DNA from: Streptomyces avidinii
GTDB taxonomy: Bacteria; Actinomycetota; Actinomycetes; Streptomycetales; Streptomycetaceae
Reading direction: 5' to 3'
NCBI RefSeq assembly: GCF_014650695.1
Contig: NZ_BMVL01000006.1
Span: forward strand, 496,001 to 560,000
DNA: 64,000 bases
Numbering within the stretch: position 1 is the stretch's first letter; each line of letters begins with the position of its first letter. Positions 1 through 9,593 of this stretch are shown here, in pieces. Position numbers and translations under genes: made by a program. Under the pieces are notes generated by a model. That model ran no database searches. It saw only the letters and a list, made by a program, of their open reading frames with translations, and was not told the DNA's origin.

Positions 1-2127
1 GAGGTCGATGGCGAGGATCTGCAGGACGGTCAGCGGAAGTGGGACCGTGCCGGCCGACAGCGCGAAGACCAGGAAGGGCACGACCTCGGGAGTGAGGTGG
101 GCGAAGATGTAGACGATGAACTTGCGGACGTTGTCGTAGACGCGGCGGCCCGATTCGATCGCGGTGACGATGGTGGCGAAGTTGTCGTCGGTCAGCACCA
201 TGGTCGACGCCTCCCGGGCCACGTCCGTGCCGGAGAGTCCCATCGCCACTCCGATGTGGGCCCGGTGCAGGGCGGGGGCGTCATTGACCCCGTCACCGGT
301 CATGGCGACGATCTGCCCGTGGGCGCGCAGGGCGTCGGCCACCTTCAGCTTGGTCTCCGGTGAGGAGCGGGCGAAGACGACTTCGGCGTCCGACGGTGCG
401 AGGAGTGCGTCGAGTTCGTGGTCGCCGACCGACTCGGACTGTGCCACCACCTGCAGACGAGGTAGGCCGATGCCGACTTCGCGGGCGACGGCCGCGGCGG
501 TGGCGCCGTTGTCGCCGGTGACGATGTGCACGCGGAGTCCTGCTTCGTGGCAGCGCCGGACGGCGGCGGCGACTTCGGGACGCGGTGGGTCGTACAGGCC
601 GACGAGCCCGAGCAGGCGGAGCCCGGTCTCCGCGTCCTGGCGGCGGGTCGGCACCTCCGCACCGGACGGGAGTGTTCGGACGGCGACCGCCAGGACGCGC
701 ATGCCTTCGTGGGCAAGTTCCTCCGCCGCGGCCGCCGCGGACCCCGCACTGCCTTCCAGGGTTTGCAACACCGTCTCCGGCGCTCCTTTGACGATGACGC
801 GCAGCCCCTGCACGCCATCGGCGTGGACGACGGACATCAGACGCAGCCGGGGGTCGAATCGGAAGAGGGCTCGGTGCCCGGTGTCACGGCCGTCGAGGTC
901 GACGGGCGCGGCGTGGGCAGCGGCACCTTCCACCAGAGCCATTTCCGTCGGGTCGCCGTGAAGTTCGCCTGCCTCGTCGCGGGTGACCGTCGTGCACAGC
1001 GCGCTGGTTCGCAGCAGTTCTCCGTCCCAGGGGCCGGGCTCCCTTCCGTGCTCCGGCGTCCACACGGCTTGGAGTCGCATGCGGTTCTGGGTGAGGGTTC
1101 CGGTCTTGTCGGTGCAGATGACGTTGGTGGAGCCGAGTGTTTCGACGGCGCTCAGGCGTTTGATCACCGCTCCTTGGCGGGCGAGGACGCGTACGCCGAC
1201 GGCAAGTGCCAGGGTGATGGTCGGCAGCAGGCCCTCGGGGACGTTGGCGACGAGGAGACCGATCGCGAACATGAGGGTGTCCGTCAGCGGCAGGCCAACG
1301 GCGACTCCGGCCGCCAGGAACACGCCGCCCATGGCGACCGCTACGGCGGCGATGAGCCAGGCGACCTTCTTGACCTGCTGTTCCAGGGGGCTGGGGTCGC
1401 GCAGGGTGCGCTGACTCAGTGCGGCGATGCGGCCGAGTTCCGTGTGGTCTCCGGTGGCGAACACGATCGCCTGGGCCTGGCCCCCGGTGCAGACGGTGCC
1501 GCTGAACACGAGGTTGGGTTCCTGCAGTAGCGGTGCTCCGACAAGTCCGGGGCCGGCGATGCGTTCGGCGGGGGTGGACTCCCCCGTCAGCATCGACAGG
1601 TCGACCTCGATGCCACCCTCGGTCAGCCGTGCGTCGGCGGGAACCTTGGCGCCCTCTTCGAGAACGGCCAGATCGCCCGGCACCAGTTCTCTTGCCTCCA
1701 CCGCCGAGGGCCGGCCGTCGCGGATCACCAGGGCGTGCTCGGGCAGGTACTTCGCGAGAGTCTCCACCGCCTGTTCGGCCTGCCGTTCCTGGAGGAGCGC
1801 GAACGCCGCGTTGACGAGGACCACGGCGATGATGGCCCACCCGAGCACGGGGATGCCTGCGACGAACGCCAGCGCGGCGGCCGCCCAGAGCAGCAGGGCC
1901 AAGGGGTGCACCAACTGCCGTACGAGTTCACGTCCCAGTGACGTACGCGCCTTGCGGCGGACCTCGTTCGGGCCGTAGACAGCAAGGCGGCGGGCCGCCT
2001 CGCGTGCGGAGAGTCCACTCGGCCCGGTGCCGAGTTCGCGCCTCAGGAGCGGCAACGGTTCCAGAGGGTCAGCGCTCGGGGGCAGCCCGCCCGCGGGGGA
2101 CGGGGGCCGGGTGGCTGCCTCAGTCAT
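1..2127 (-). CDS. cation-transporting P-type ATPase (CtpF-like), C-terminus outside window
   Basis: Reads in frame from the ATG at 2127 to the window edge (709 codons), so the last membrane helices are missing. Visible P-type ATPase marks are an N-terminal cation-ATPase domain, a TGES actuator motif near residue 185, the phosphorylation site CTDKTGTLT with Asp340, and the hinge motif [11 protein letters not shown] near residue 610. The hinge with NDAPAL and the overall layout fit the P2 (Ca/H/Na/K) group rather than soft-metal pumps, because no CPC motif is seen. Its start overlaps the stop of the Rv1733c-like gene by 8 bases, which implies coupled translation. The ion is not readable from the sequence. 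Neighbours (Hsp20, Rv1733c-like, GH65) match the setting of CtpF in the mycobacterial dormancy regulon. Confidence 0.93.
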   Translation of the reverse strand, partial: MTEAATRPPSPAGGLPPSADPLEPLPLLRRELGTGPSGLSAREAARRLAVYGPNEVRRKARTSLGRELVRQLVHPLALLLWAAAALAFVAGIPVLGWAIIAVVLVNAAFALLQERQAEQAVETLAKYLPEHALVIRDGRPSAVEARELVPGDLAVLEEGAKVPADARLTEGGIEVDLSMLTGESTPAERIAGPGLVGAPLLQEPNLVFSGTVCTGGQAQAIVFATGDHTELGRIAALSQRTLRDPSPLEQQVKKVAWLIAAVAVAMGGVFLAAGVAVGLPLTDTLMFAIGLLVANVPEGLLPTITLALAVGVRVLARQGAVIKRLSAVETLGSTNVICTDKTGTLTQNRMRLQAVWTPEHGREPGPWDGELLRTSALCTTVTRDEAGELHGDPTEMALVEGAAAHAAPVDLDGRDTGHRALFRFDPRLRLMSVVHADGVQGLRVIVKGAPETVLQTLEGSAGSAAAAAEELAHEGMRVLAVAVRTLPSGAEVPTRRQDAETGLRLLGLVGLYDPPRPEVAAAVRRCHEAGLRVHIVTGDNGATAAAVAREVGIGLPRLQVVAQSESVGDHELDALLAPSDAEVVFARSSPETKLKVADALRAHGQIVAMTGDGVNDAPALHRAHIGVAMGLSGTDVAREASTMVLTDDNFATIVTAIESGRRVYDNVRKFIVYIFAHLTPEVVPFLVFALSAGTVPLPLTVLQILAIDL

Positions 2128-2776
2128 CGCCGGGCCTCTGTTCGCGCCGAGGCCTGCCAGACCAGCGTGGCTCCACGGCCTCCCACTCGTGCTCCCACTG
2201 GGCCAGGCTGCGGGTCTCGACGAGGTGGAGGCGAAGACGGATCACTGCTCCCGAGGCAAGGGCGAGCAGTCCGAAAGCTCCGGCTCCCGCCGCTGCGGCC
2301 GTGAGCGCGCGTTGAGCTTCGGACGAAGGGGCCTGCGCTTCCGTGCCCGCGTCATCGACCCAGATCGTGACCGGTCGGCCTGCGGGTGTGCCGAGCGGGA
2401 CGGAGATCGTGCCGGAGTGCTGGTGAGCGGCCGGGTACTCCCAGACGGCTGGTGCAACCACCCGCAAGTTGCCGCTGGAACGGCTGGAGACCGCGCGCTC
2501 CGCGGAGCCGACCGTCGTCGCCTCGATCCGGTGCCGGTGGCGGGCCGTCTCCCTGGCGGTCCGGCTTTCGGAGTCCCAGACGGCCGTCGTGACGACGACG
2601 CCGCAGAGCAAGGCGATCAGGAAGGACAGTACGACGATGACGCTCCAGCGGCGCCGGGTCCGGTCGACCGGCCGACGCAGCTCGTTCGGACGTCCGTCGA
2701 ACAGCCGACGCACCCGGCCGGCTCTCGCCGGACGCGATCGAGTGGGCCCGTCTCCGGGCGTGCCGACCTCGGACAT
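2120..2776 (-). CDS. Rv1733c-like two-helix membrane protein
   Basis: 218 residues. A basic Arg-rich cytosolic N-terminus is followed by one hydrophobic helix at about 46-66, an extracytoplasmic domain of about 100 residues, and a second helix at about 168-188 followed by an [19 protein letters not shown] tail. This two-helix arrangement with the closing LAQWEXEW motif is that of the actinobacterial Rv1733c family, whose biochemical role is unknown. It overlaps the P-type ATPase start by 8 bases and lies downstream of the flavodoxin and hsp20 genes. Association with the dormancy-type cluster is inferred from neighbours. Confidence 0.85.
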   Translation of the reverse strand: MSEVGTPGDGPTRSRPARAGRVRRLFDGRPNELRRPVDRTRRRWSVIVVLSFLIALLCGVVVTTAVWDSESRTARETARHRHRIEATTVGSAERAVSSRSSGNLRVVAPAVWEYPAAHQHSGTISVPLGTPAGRPVTIWVDDAGTEAQAPSSEAQRALTAAAAGAGAFGLLALASGAVIRLRLHLVETRSLAQWEHEWEAVEPRWSGRPRREQRPGDD

Positions 2777-2812
2777 CGTGCACCTCCGTGCGCTCTGATC
2801 CTGCCCGGCCGC

Positions 2813-3316
2813 TCAGCGGGGAGCGGCGAGTTCGGCGCTGATGTGGTGGGCCCATGTCCGGATCCGCTCGGGATTGCGGAAGTCCCCGCCCTTGCCCGCA
2901 CGGACCATGGCTCGGGCGATGAACCCGGGCGTATTGGAGGTAATGCTGCCGCCGAAAGTGACGTGCTCGCGTGCGCCGAGGCGCTCCATCTCCCGGGCCA
3001 CCGCCGGGACCGGCGCTATGTCGTGCTGCTCGGCGGAACTGTCGACGGGGCCGCTGCTGAACAGGTAGACCGGACGATGCTTGAGGAGGTCCTCGTTGCG
3101 TTCGGCGCAGCGCTTGGCCTTGCCGCTCCAGTGCCCGGCGTACAGGGCGCCTCCGAGCACCACGGCGTCATAGCCGCGTACGTCGTCCACGTCGTCGGCG
3201 GGGACCACGACGGCGTCGAGGCCGTCCTCACGCAGGGTCCTGCCGATCTCGGAAGCGATTCCGGCGGTCGCACCGTGCTTGGTGCCGTAGGCGACCAGGA
3301 CGCGCTTGGAAGTCAT
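2813..3316 (-). CDS. flavodoxin-domain protein
   Basis: 167 residues from the ATG at 3316, which overlaps the stop of hsp20 (ATGA). A longer reading upstream exists but would run through hsp20, so it was rejected. The N-terminus RVLVAYGTKHGATAGIA is the FMN phosphate-binding loop of flavodoxins, and VVLGGALYAGHW resembles protoporphyrinogen oxidase (HemG-like) and menaquinone-dependent flavodoxins. It probably binds FMN and acts as a redox carrier or oxidoreductase; the partner is unknown. Co-transcription with hsp20 is implied by the overlap. Confidence 0.85.
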   Translation of the reverse strand: MTSKRVLVAYGTKHGATAGIASEIGRTLREDGLDAVVVPADDVDDVRGYDAVVLGGALYAGHWSGKAKRCAERNEDLLKHRPVYLFSSGPVDSSAEQHDIAPVPAVAREMERLGAREHVTFGGSITSNTPGFIARAMVRAGKGGDFRNPERIRTWAHHISAELAAPR

Positions 3317-3771
3317 GACGACTCTCCCTTGCCATCTGCTGTGGTGCGCTTGACGGGGATGCTGCGCCTGGACTCCTCGGGCGCGGCCGGCATCGGCACG
3401 CACACGGTGAGAACACCGTCCTCATATGCTGCCTCGACTCCGTCGGAGGGGATCGGCCCGGGCAGGCGCACGGTCCTCTGGAAGGAGCCGTAGCGGAACT
3501 CCGAGTGATCCTTCTCCTCCTTGCTCTCGGTGTGTTCGGCACTGACGGTGAGGGTGTCCCCCTCGACCGTGATCCGGATGTCCTTGGCGGGGTCCATCCC
3601 GGGAAGTTCGGCACGCAACGTGTACTGCCCGTCCTTGTTGGTCACCGCGATCGCGATCGGGTGGGTGTCGAACGACGTCCGCCACAGCGGGAACCGGGGG
3701 AAGTCGGTGCCGAACCAGTCCCTCACGTCGGGGAACGGGCTGCGCCTGCGCTCTGGGTGCGTTCCTGGCAT
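3313..3771 (-). CDS. Hsp20/alpha-crystallin small heat-shock protein
   Basis: 152 residues. The alpha-crystallin domain spans about residues 40-140, with the characteristic YTLRAELPGMD start, the DIRITVEGDTLTVSAEH strand pair, SFQRTVRLP and the closing EDGVLTVCVP. It should be an ATP-independent holdase preventing protein aggregation. The start is the ATG at 3771. Two GGGCC-type palindromes lie 84 and 104 bases upstream and probably regulate it, in the way HspX is driven by DosR in mycobacteria (inference). It heads a unit with the flavodoxin, Rv1733c-like and P-ATPase genes through short overlaps and spacers. Confidence 0.95.
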   Translation of the reverse strand: MPGTHPERRRSPFPDVRDWFGTDFPRFPLWRTSFDTHPIAIAVTNKDGQYTLRAELPGMDPAKDIRITVEGDTLTVSAEHTESKEEKDHSEFRYGSFQRTVRLPGPIPSDGVEAAYEDGVLTVCVPMPAAPEESRRSIPVKRTTADGKGESS

Positions 3772-3821
3772 GGTGTGCTCCGCTCCGGCGCCTGGTCAGC
3801 GCCTTCCCGTGCTGCTTTCTT

Positions 3822-4841
3822 TCACTGTCGCGAGGGGGACGGCTGCTCCGCTTGGGGCCATCGGGTCCCGGATGGGGCCGTTCGGCCCTCCCCGTACCGG
3901 GCCAGTTCGGCGGCGGCCACGTGCTGCTTGACCGCGGCGAAGCTGTCCGGGGCGACGGAGATGGAGTCGATACCGGTCTTGACCAGGAACTCGGTGAAGG
4001 CGGGGTCGTCGCTCGGACGCTGGCCGCACAGGCCGACCGTGCGGCCGACGGACTGGGCGCGCGGGACGAGGGTCTCGATGCTGCGGGTGACGGCCGGGTC
4101 GGTCTCGTCGAAGACGTGCGCGAGGGCTTCGGAGTCGCGGTCGGCACCCAGGGTGAGCTGGGTGAGGTCGTTGCTGCCGATGGAGAAGCCGTCGAAGTGT
4201 TCGGCGAATTCCTCGGCCAGGATGACGTTGGCGGGGATCTCCGCCATGACGTACACCTTCAGCCCGTTCTCCCCTCGCCTGAGGCCTTCCTCGCCCATGA
4301 CCTCCAAGACCCGGTCGGCCTCTTCGAGGGTGCGGCAGAAGGGGATCATGAGGGCCCGGCATTCGAGGGCGAATCCTTCCCGGTATCCGTCGCTGTAGTA
4401 GCGGCTCGCGCCCCGCCAGCCGATCATCGGGTTGGCCTCGACCGGCTCGAACGGACGGCCGCCGAGGAGGCGTGCGTACTCGTTGGTCTTGAAGTCACTG
4501 GTCCGTACGACGACGGGGGCGGGCCACCGGGAGGCGGCGATCCGGGCGATGCCGTACGCCAGGCGGTCCGTGAAGTAGCGGGTGCGGTCGAGGTGGCCCT
4601 CGGTGAGTTGATCGACGGCGCAGCGTCCTTGTCGCGTCCGCCTTCGGCGCAGGAGACGGTCACCGTCTGTCCGTCGGGCAGGGCCTGAGTCGCCCGGCCG
4701 GTGCCGACGACGGCGGGGACGCCGAGTTCGCGGCTGACGATCGCTGCGTGCGAGGTGCGGCCGCCGTGGTCGGTGACGATGGCGGAGGCACGCTTCATGA
4801 TCGGTTCCCAGTGGTGGGGCTGGATACGGATGCGCTGCATC
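3822..4841 (-). pseudogene. ppsA: phosphoenolpyruvate synthase remnant
   Basis: Two pieces of PEP synthase lie in different frames. From about 4841 to 4650, one frame encodes the swivelling phosphohistidine domain, with [17 protein letters not shown] and [15 protein letters not shown] (His of TSHA is the phosphoryl carrier), ending in [10 protein letters not shown]. From about 4612 to 3822, another frame encodes the PEP-binding TIM-barrel end, with [32 protein letters not shown] and FSIGSNDLTQL. The entire N-terminal ATP-grasp domain (about 350 residues) is missing, and roughly 80-100 residues between the pieces are deleted. It cannot make active PEP synthase. It sits between GH65 and hsp20, with dormancy-type palindromes both upstream (4942, 4967) and in its tail. 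Confidence 0.85.
3855..3888. promoter_or_regulatory. two dormancy-type palindromes upstream of hsp20
   Basis: GGGCCATCGGGTCCC at 3855-3869 and the perfect 6-2-6 palindrome GGGCCGTTCGGCCC at 3875-3888. They lie about 85-115 bases before the hsp20 start, inside the degraded 3' tail of the PEP synthase remnant. The same element recurs at 4942, 4967, 9493, 9514 and 11025. Size and symmetry resemble sites of DevR/DosR-type (NarL-family) regulators; the assignment is inference. Confidence 0.55.
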
Positions 4842-4941
4842 GTGGCCACCTCTTCGGGAAACGGAGCCTGGATCGGCATCCGGCTTCCACGATCACGCCT
4901 GGAGGTGGCTGTGGCGCAGTGCCGATTGGGACAGCAGCGAG

Positions 4942-4980
4942 GGGCCGAGCGGCCCGTATCCGAGAAGGGCCGATCCGCCC
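4942..4980. promoter_or_regulatory. two dormancy-type palindromes upstream of PEP synthase remnant
   Basis: GGGCCGAGCGGCCC at 4942-4955 is a perfect 6-2-6 palindrome. GGGCCGATCCGCCC at 4967-4980 matches with one mismatch. Both are about 100-140 bases before the likely start at 4841, the same distance seen for hsp20. Likely binding sites for one shared regulator; no regulator gene of that type is in the window. Confidence 0.5.
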
Positions 4981-5118
4981 ATGGCCGGCCGGGCGGGGGA
5001 CCAAAGGGCTCATGCCCGGCAGGCGCGGGCCAGGGGCACGTCCGATGCGACCACCACCGACCTCCGCGGGGCGGCGATGGCCGTGCCGTACCTGCGAGGG
5101 GGTGTGCGTATCCACTGG

Positions 5119-7521
5119 TCAGCCGGCTTCCATGCGGAACCACCTCTGCCGACCCGCGGGCAGGTCCGCAGTCACGCCACCGGGCAGGCACAGGGGAAGG
5201 GGAGGCGCCGTTCGGGATGAGGGGACCGCGATACCCAGTCTTCCTGGGACGAACCGGATACGAATGCCGCGGTGACCCAGGCAGTCGACGGTGAAGGAGC
5301 AGCGCGGGACCTCCCGGAGCGGGACGGGTTCGATGCGCAATCCGTCCGGGCCGACCTCGAGCCCCACGATGCCCCGTTCGATGAGGTCGAGGGTGCCGGC
5401 CATGGCTCCGAGGTGGATGCCTTCGCCGGTGGTGCCGCCCTGGATGTCCATCACGTCGCCGAGCAGTGCTTCCTCGCAGTACCGCCAGGCGTCGGGTCCC
5501 TTGTGGCGGGCCAGGACCCAGCCGTGGACGAGGCTGCTGAGCGTCGAACCGTGGCTCGTGCGCTGCAAGTAGTACGTGACGGTCGCCCGCCAGAGGTCAT
5601 CGTCGAGCCGGTGGCCGAGCCGGGCGAAGATGTCGTGCAGCTCGTCGGGGCGGAAGAGGTAGCCGAGCATGAGGGCGTCGGCCTGCTTCGACGCCTGGTA
5701 GCGGTTCACCGTGTCGTCCTCGGACTCCAGGATCCGGTCGAGGCGGCGGATGTCCGTGTATCGAGCGCGATAGGCGTCCCAATCCAGCTCGGCCAGATCG
5801 CCGTAGCCCTCGAACTGGCTGATGACATTGCCGTGCAAGGGGACGTGGAGACGGTGTGACACGTCCTCCCAGCGGTTCAACACCTCTGTGTCGACGTCCA
5901 GTTGCTGCTCAAGTTGACGCATGCGCGTCCTCGGCAGCTCTGCGGCCAGCTCGAGTGCGCGGGCCAGCACCCATGCGGCGGTCACGTTCGTGTAGGCGTT
6001 GTCGTCGATCCCCGGAGTTGCGGCCCCCGGGTAGGCGTCGTGGTATTCGTCCGGGCCCACGACCCCGCGGATCCGGTAGCGCTCCCGGTCTGTGTCGTAG
6101 TCGGCGACCGCTCCCCAGTAGCGGGCGATGCTCATGAGCAGTTCGGCGCCGGGGCCGTACAGGAAACCGGTGTCCCCGGTGGTCTGCGCATAGCGCCAGA
6201 CGTTCCAGGCGATCGCGGAGCCCACATGGCGCTGGAGGTGGGAGTGGTCCGGCAGCCAGCGGCCGGAGCGCGGATTGAGGTGCAGCGTCTGCGTTTCCTC
6301 GTGCCCCGAACTGGCGCTCTGCCAGGGGAACATCGCGCCCGGTCGCCCGGCACGCCGCGCTGCGGCACGGGCCGCGGGCAGACGCCGGTGGCGGTACATG
6401 AGCACGGCGCGTGCCACCTCGGGGAGGTGCAGGGTGAGGTAGGGGGTGACGAACAGCTCGTCCCAGAAGACGTGACCCCGGTATGCCTCTCCGTGCAGGC
6501 CTCTGGCGGGTACGCCAACGTCGAGCTCCGCCGTGTGCGGGGAGAGGGTCTGCAGGACGTGGAAGGCGTGGAGGCGGAGGATCCGGCCGGCCTCACCGGG
6601 CACCTTTACCTCGCCTCGGCTCCACAGGTCTTCCCAGGCGGCCTGGTGGCCGGCGAGCGCGGTCGCGAAGTCCGGTGCGTGCGTGACGTGTTCGACCGCA
6701 GACGTGAGCGGATCGCCCGCGGGTCGATCCAGCGAGCTGTAAAGGGCGGCTGCCTTGAGGACGACGACGGGATGTCCGCGGGAGATCGGCAACCGGAACG
6801 TCTGCGCGGTCGCCTCCTCCGTGCAGCTCAGGGTCACGGCGGCCAGAGGGCGGGAGGATGTGCGTACCGCGATGCCGATCCGGGTGCGGAGCGATGTGGT
6901 CTCGCAGGAGAGCCAGGCGATGCCGTCCGCGCCGACGCCGGCGCGGTGGCCGGTGAGGTGGCGCCCATTGAGGGCCCGGTACCGCGCGACGCCGGCATTG
7001 GTGACGTCACCGTCGAGTACGGACTGGATCTCGATGGTTCCACGCCATCCGGACGCGCGGAAGGTGCTCTGCTGGGCGGCGAGGTAGGGGTCGGCCATGT
7101 GAACGAGTCGGGTGTGGGTGACGCCGAGCCGACGGCCGTGGCCGTCCTGGAACAGCATGCGGCGGCTGAGGGTCCCCGCGTGCAGGTCCAGGACGGCGCG
7201 GTGGTGGCGCAGGCTCGGGTCGTCGGGAGTGAGCCACTCCCCCGCCGGCCCGTCCTCAGGCAGGCATCGGTAGCGCACCCTGGTCCAGTCGGGGAGGTTG
7301 ACCATGTCCTCGTTGCCGACCTGCTTGCCGGCGACCTGCGAGGGCAGCCAGTTGTAGCAGCCAGCCATGTAGGTGCCGGGATAGTGCACGGCGTCGGCGG
7401 GCGATTCGGGGGCGGCTCCGCGCGTGGCGAACCGGCCGTTCCCCAGCGTGCACAGGGCCTCGACGACCCGCTCCGTCTTCGGGTCGTAGCGGTCGAAAGT
7501 CCAGGTCCACGCGGTGTTCAC
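5119..7521 (-). CDS. glycoside hydrolase family 65 (trehalose/maltose-type phosphorylase or hydrolase)
   Basis: 800 residues, normal for GH65. The N-terminal beta-sandwich domain (about 1-270) has [20 protein letters not shown] and PDWTRVRY. The (alpha/alpha)6 catalytic barrel (about 310-680) has [25 protein letters not shown] and [15 protein letters not shown], and the general acid is Glu492 in [13 protein letters not shown]. The family cleaves trehalose, maltose, kojibiose or nigerose by phosphorolysis, or hydrolyses trehalose; which applies here cannot be read. The ATG overlaps the stop of the HAD gene (ATGA). The GH65-HAD pairing parallels beta-phosphoglucomutase partners of GH65 phosphorylases and the fused HAD-GH65 protein Rv2006 of the mycobacterial dormancy regulon. 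Confidence 0.93.
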   Translation of the reverse strand: MNTAWTWTFDRYDPKTERVVEALCTLGNGRFATRGAAPESPADAVHYPGTYMAGCYNWLPSQVAGKQVGNEDMVNLPDWTRVRYRCLPEDGPAGEWLTPDDPSLRHHRAVLDLHAGTLSRRMLFQDGHGRRLGVTHTRLVHMADPYLAAQQSTFRASGWRGTIEIQSVLDGDVTNAGVARYRALNGRHLTGHRAGVGADGIAWLSCETTSLRTRIGIAVRTSSRPLAAVTLSCTEEATAQTFRLPISRGHPVVVLKAAALYSSLDRPAGDPLTSAVEHVTHAPDFATALAGHQAAWEDLWSRGEVKVPGEAGRILRLHAFHVLQTLSPHTAELDVGVPARGLHGEAYRGHVFWDELFVTPYLTLHLPEVARAVLMYRHRRLPAARAAARRAGRPGAMFPWQSASSGHEETQTLHLNPRSGRWLPDHSHLQRHVGSAIAWNVWRYAQTTGDTGFLYGPGAELLMSIARYWGAVADYDTDRERYRIRGVVGPDEYHDAYPGAATPGIDDNAYTNVTAAWVLARALELAAELPRTRMRQLEQQLDVDTEVLNRWEDVSHRLHVPLHGNVISQFEGYGDLAELDWDAYRARYTDIRRLDRILESEDDTVNRYQASKQADALMLGYLFRPDELHDIFARLGHRLDDDLWRATVTYYLQRTSHGSTLSSLVHGWVLARHKGPDAWRYCEEALLGDVMDIQGGTTGEGIHLGAMAGTLDLIERGIVGLEVGPDGLRIEPVPLREVPRCSFTVDCLGHRGIRIRFVPGRLGIAVPSSRTAPPLPLCLPGGVTADLPAGRQRWFRMEAG

Positions 7522-8276
7522 GACCGCGCTCCGGCAACGGTGTCGACGACGGCGGTGAGGTCAGGGAGGACGACATCCGCGCCGCGATCCCGCAGGTTCG
7601 CTGCGGCGGACGTGCCGCCGGACCGGTCGAGGCCGATCACCAGGCCGAAGTGGCCGCGTCGGCCTGCCTCCACCCCGGCCAGAGCGTCTTCGACCATCGC
7701 CGCGTCGGCCGGGTCCACGTGCAGCCGGCGTACCGCTTCCAGGAACAGGGCGGGGTCCGGCTTGCCCGCCAGGGTCAGCCGCTCGGCATCCGCGCCGTCC
7801 ACGAGCACGTCGACGAGGGGGGTGATCGCGGCGGACTCCAGCAACGGGCGGGCATGTCTGGATGCGGAGACCGCGGCGCACCGCATCCCCTGGGCACGCA
7901 GCGCTTCGAGTGCGGGCCGGACTTCCGAGAACGCCTCGACGGCTCCGGCCTGGAGCGCTTCCGTGAACGCGCGCTCCTTCCGGGCGGCGACCGCCCACGC
8001 CGTACCGCACCCCGGCGGATCCGCTGCGTCGCCCAGCGGGAGCTCGATGCCGCGCGCGGTCAGGAAGGCGAGAGCGCCGTCGAGACGGGGTTTCCCGTCC
8101 ACCAGTTCCCGGTACTCCCGCTCGGCGTCGAAGGGCGGCTGAGCTGCGTGGCCGGGGACGGCCGCCCAGGCGTCGAGGCAGCCGTCGAAAGCCGACTTCC
8201 ACGCTGCGGCGTGCAGCACGGCGGAGTCGAGAAGGACCCCGTCGGTGTCAAGGACGACGGCGCGCAGCGGGCTCAC
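7518..8276 (-). CDS. HAD-superfamily hydrolase (beta-phosphoglucomutase-like)
   Basis: 252 residues. Motif I is VVLDTDGVLLDS with Asp10 (nucleophile) and Asp12. A helical cap domain follows at about 20-100. Motif II is the CAAVSAS region, motif III the Lys of AGKPDP, and motif IV VEDALAGVEAG. This is the beta-phosphoglucomutase/trehalose-phosphatase-like branch. It probably isomerises the sugar 1-phosphate released by the adjoining GH65 enzyme, or dephosphorylates a sugar phosphate. It is translationally coupled on both sides by 4-base overlaps, so the XRE-like gene, HAD and GH65 form one operon. Confidence 0.9.
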   Translation of the reverse strand: MSPLRAVVLDTDGVLLDSAVLHAAAWKSAFDGCLDAWAAVPGHAAQPPFDAEREYRELVDGKPRLDGALAFLTARGIELPLGDAADPPGCGTAWAVAARKERAFTEALQAGAVEAFSEVRPALEALRAQGMRCAAVSASRHARPLLESAAITPLVDVLVDGADAERLTLAGKPDPALFLEAVRRLHVDPADAAMVEDALAGVEAGRRGHFGLVIGLDRSGGTSAAANLRDRGADVVLPDLTAVVDTVAGARS

Positions 8277-8962
8277 TGCCGGATCACCCGGCGCCCGGTG
8301 ATCCGGATCGCAGTGAGCTTCATCCAGTGGGTCCGCGGACCACCGGCCCAGGGCAGGGAGTACGCGACGGCATCGAGCCGGCCGAGTTCCTCCGCATCGG
8401 TGACGCCTTCTGCCTGGCCCACGGCCATGACGCTCCAGCCCAGGCGCGTGACGTCGTCGATGCGGTCGACCTCGAAGGCCGCTTCCGTCCCGGCGGCCCG
8501 CGCGAGCACCGCGTCACCCGATGTCCTGAAGGCGATGTCGCGGCCCGCCACTACGTAATTGACCGGGAAGATGGCCGGACCGTCCGGAGTGAAGACGGCG
8601 ATCCTGCCGACGCCGTGCGTGGAAAGCAGCCCCCGGCACTCGCCGTCGGACAACTCGACCAGCTCGGCGTCCCGCACGGCCGTTCCTCTGCCGGGTGGGT
8701 ATTCCGTCGTCGCGCCGGAGAGTTCCGCGGCGGTCGTCCCCAGCGCGTCGGCGAGACGCAGGAGGGAGCCGATCTCCGGCGCTGCCGCGTGTTCCTCGAG
8801 GTAGGTGATGTACCCGCCGTCAGCCCCGCAACGCTCGCCCAATTGATCCCGGGTGAGGCCGAGCTCCTCACGGCGCGTGGCGATCCGCCGTCCGAGGTCC
8901 GTGCGTCCGGCCGGCGCCTCCGCGGCGCCCGGCCTGTGCTGGGTTCTGCTCATCGTCTTCAC
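8273..8962 (-). CDS. XRE helix-turn-helix fused to pyridoxamine-5'-phosphate-oxidase-like domain
   Basis: 229 residues. Residues about 25-85 form a Cro/CI helix-turn-helix (RREELGLTRDQLGERCG, YITYLEEHAAAPEIGSLLRLADALG). Residues about 95-225 form a split-barrel flavin-binding domain of the nitroimidazole-resistance/PNPOx-like type (GRIAVFTPDGPAIFPVNYVV, GWSVMAVGQAEGV). The domain usually binds FMN or F420 and may sense or reduce a redox ligand. The architecture suggests a redox-responsive regulator, but the target is unknown. It heads the HAD-GH65 unit through a 4-base overlap. The ATG at 8953 is an alternative start. Confidence 0.88.
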   Translation of the reverse strand: MKTMSRTQHRPGAAEAPAGRTDLGRRIATRREELGLTRDQLGERCGADGGYITYLEEHAAAPEIGSLLRLADALGTTAAELSGATTEYPPGRGTAVRDAELVELSDGECRGLLSTHGVGRIAVFTPDGPAIFPVNYVVAGRDIAFRTSGDAVLARAAGTEAAFEVDRIDDVTRLGWSVMAVGQAEGVTDAEELGRLDAVAYSLPWAGGPRTHWMKLTAIRITGRRVIRQ

Positions 8963-8974
8963 GTCCTCTCGGTG

Positions 8975-9418
8975 TCACGGCCGGGTGGCCGGGACGGTGA
9001 CGGCGTCGTGCCGGGCCCCACCGAGCGCGACCTTGGGGGCGCCGGTGTCGCCCGCACGGGCTGTGCCGGCGATCGTGTGGCCCAGCACCCAGCCGCCGCT
9101 CCCGCAGCACTGGCCGTAGTGGCTCTCGCGGCAGAAGCGGCAGCGGCCGCAGGCCGAGATGCAGGAAACGAGCACGCGGTCCCCGGGCCGCACCGTAGGG
9201 ACGTCGCCACCTGTCTCGACGACGGTGCCGACCGCCTCATGGCCGAGGATCCTGCCCGGGGTCCCGTCGGGCTCGTCGCCCTTGACGACGTGCAGGTCGG
9301 TACCGCAGATGGTGACGGCGTCGACACGAACGATCGCGTCGGCGGCGTCCTTGATGCCCGGGACCGGTAGGCCCTGCCATGCGGTCTGTCCGGAGCCGTG
9401 GAAGGCGAGTGCCTCCAT
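8975..9418 (-). pseudogene. zinc alcohol dehydrogenase, N-terminal fragment
   Basis: From the ATG at 9418 (RBS AAAGGGA) the frame encodes the GroES-like catalytic half of a medium-chain dehydrogenase: [13 protein letters not shown] and [10 protein letters not shown] (catalytic zinc ligands), then the structural-zinc Cys cluster [15 protein letters not shown], then GGWVLGHTIAG. After that the family sequence stops and about 20 unrelated residues lead to a stop. Total is 147 residues against about 350 for the family; the whole NAD-binding Rossmann domain is absent. The fragment sits where dormancy-type clusters often carry an adh gene, divergent from the beta-CASP gene. Confidence 0.8.
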
Positions 9419-9492
9419 GACGTCCCTTTCTTCCATTTCCCACCGCTTGAGGTGTCACCGCCAGGCTGGACCGGACTCGACCGGCCGCGCAT

Positions 9493-9527
9493 GGGCCGAT
9501 CGGTCCCCTGCCGGGGCCTGTCGGCCC
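9493..9527. promoter_or_regulatory. two dormancy-type palindromes in divergent intergenic region
   Basis: GGGCCGATCGGTCCC at 9493-9507 and GGGCCTGTCGGCCC at 9514-9527, each one mismatch from GGGCCG-NN-CGGCCC. They lie between the divergent adh fragment (start 9418) and the beta-CASP gene (start 9594), positioned to serve both. Confidence 0.5.
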
Positions 9528-9593
9528 CCTGCCGGCCCCCGCACCCGGTGCGATGGTGAGAACCGGATCCCCTTACCGAAGGGAGGGCCGGTC

